From SAR202 cluster bacterium (GTDB lineage: Bacteria > Chloroflexota > Dehalococcoidia > Lucifugimonadales > JASMAO01): a DNA stretch of 7,216 bases. The DNA is taken from NCBI GenBank assembly GCA_030754315.1, contig JASMAO010000168.1, positions 1-7,216 on the forward strand. Reading direction: 5' to 3'. The notes under the pieces are model-generated. The model was not told the DNA's origin. It made no database searches and was given only the letters and a program-made list of their open reading frames with translations. Position 1 is the first letter of the stretch. Every line of letters starts with the position of its first letter. This document shows, piece after piece, positions 6,811-7,216 of this stretch. The position numbers were made by a program, and so were the translations under genes.

Positions 6811-7138
6811 TCAGACATTAAACCTACTAGGGCTTCGTGTTTAAAGTGTTTGGGTCGCATCAATATTCTTCAAGTTAACCATCAAACAGGAATCAGGGGT
6901 ATCAAATGCTGTCCCTAAAACTGTTATTTGAAATTCCCAAGACTCTATGAAATTGAACGATCGGCACATGTATGAAAACCTTGGTGGATTTCCCTAACTT
7001 ACCTTTTTCAATCAAGTCACTTTGGGGTCGTTAATATTTTCTTAAAAATCTCTGGATATCATGACCTAGATTTGGAAGAAACACTCTGCTCACAAACACA
7101 GAGTTGTCTCTTAAACCACTTGAACGGAGAAAAAGAAA
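6795..7138. other. Intergenic region between the MFS gene and the zinc-ribbon gene
   Basis: These 344 bases are AT-rich with frequent stops in the plus-strand frames, and I see no gene or RNA. Features are the hairpin at the MFS stop, a second inverted repeat at 7083-7104, and the Shine-Dalgarno GGAG at 7126-7129. A promoter for the zinc-ribbon gene is expected; TAATAT at 7032-7037 is a possible -10, but without a good -35. Confidence 0.55.
7083..7104 (+). repeat. Short inverted repeat upstream of the zinc-ribbon gene
   Basis: ACTCTG (7083-7088) pairs with CAGAGT (7099-7104) across a 10-base loop. It lies 34 bases before the zinc-ribbon ATG, so it could be in its leader or be an operator. 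A 6-bp stem is short enough to be chance. Confidence 0.25.
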
Positions 7139-7216
7139 ATGCTCTGGTTAAATAGTTGTCCTAGGTGCAATAACGGTGATTTAGTAGAGAAAAAAGACCT
7201 TTATGGCCGATTTGTC
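7139..7216 (+). CDS. Small zinc-ribbon protein, N-terminal fragment (partial)
   Basis: Twenty-six codons are visible before the window ends. The peptide starts MLWLNSCPRCNNGDLVEKKD and continues LYGRFV. CPRC (C7 and C10) is one half of a zinc knuckle; the second CxxC pair would be expected shortly beyond the edge. The start is well supported by GGAG at 7126-7129, 9 bases before ATG. Very short proteins of this style, a single zinc ribbon with basic residues, are common in environmental bacteria and may bind nucleic acid, but I can assign no function. It is transcribed in the same direction as the MFS gene but 344 bases away, so it is probably a separate unit. Confidence 0.65.
   Translation, partial: MLWLNSCPRCNNGDLVEKKDLYGRFV

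Overview
The window is bacterial DNA of intermediate base composition. It holds seven protein genes, two of them cut by the window edges. I see no rRNA, tRNA, insertion sequence or CRISPR array. The genes are ordinary metabolic families. The mix (an acetamidase/formamidase-family protein, SDR and MDR dehydrogenases, an MFS_3-type exporter and a small 'CPRC' zinc-ribbon protein), together with rather long intergenic gaps, resembles uncultured environmental bacteria such as SAR202-like Chloroflexota. That placement is a guess from gene style; no marker gene is present to prove it.

Left part (1-5143, minus strand). Five genes point the same way. In transcription order they are an acetamidase/formamidase-family protein (5143-4175), a threonine 3-dehydrogenase-like zinc enzyme (4114-3053), 2-amino-3-ketobutyrate CoA ligase Kbl (2940-1753), an SDR oxidoreductase (1493-732), and a succinylglutamate desuccinylase/aspartoacylase-family metallohydrolase (587 to beyond position 1). 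The gaps are 60, 112, 259 and 144 bases, so this may be one transcription unit or a string with internal promoters; a fair sigma70-like promoter lies just before kbl. The dehydrogenase and Kbl together are the classical two-step route from L-threonine to glycine plus acetyl-CoA. The flanking amidase-like and deacylase-like hydrolases suggest, by inference only, that the cluster could feed amide- or N-acyl-blocked beta-hydroxy amino acids into that route.

Central spacer (5144-5573). This 430-base region separates the minus-strand string from a divergent MFS transporter. Next to the amidase start it holds an interrupted 12-bp inverted repeat and a 9-bp direct repeat ending only 2 bases from the Shine-Dalgarno sequence, a plausible leader hairpin or operator.

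Right part (5574-7216, plus strand). A complete 12-helix MFS exporter-like gene is followed by a 344-base gap and then the first 26 codons of a small zinc-ribbon protein running off the right edge.

The most notable points are the dehydrogenase, which keeps all its zinc ligands but has Ser where threonine dehydrogenases carry the proton-relay His; the Gly-to-Thr change in the amidase's QGDGE motif; and the leader repeat structure. I found no clear evidence of a wholly new system.
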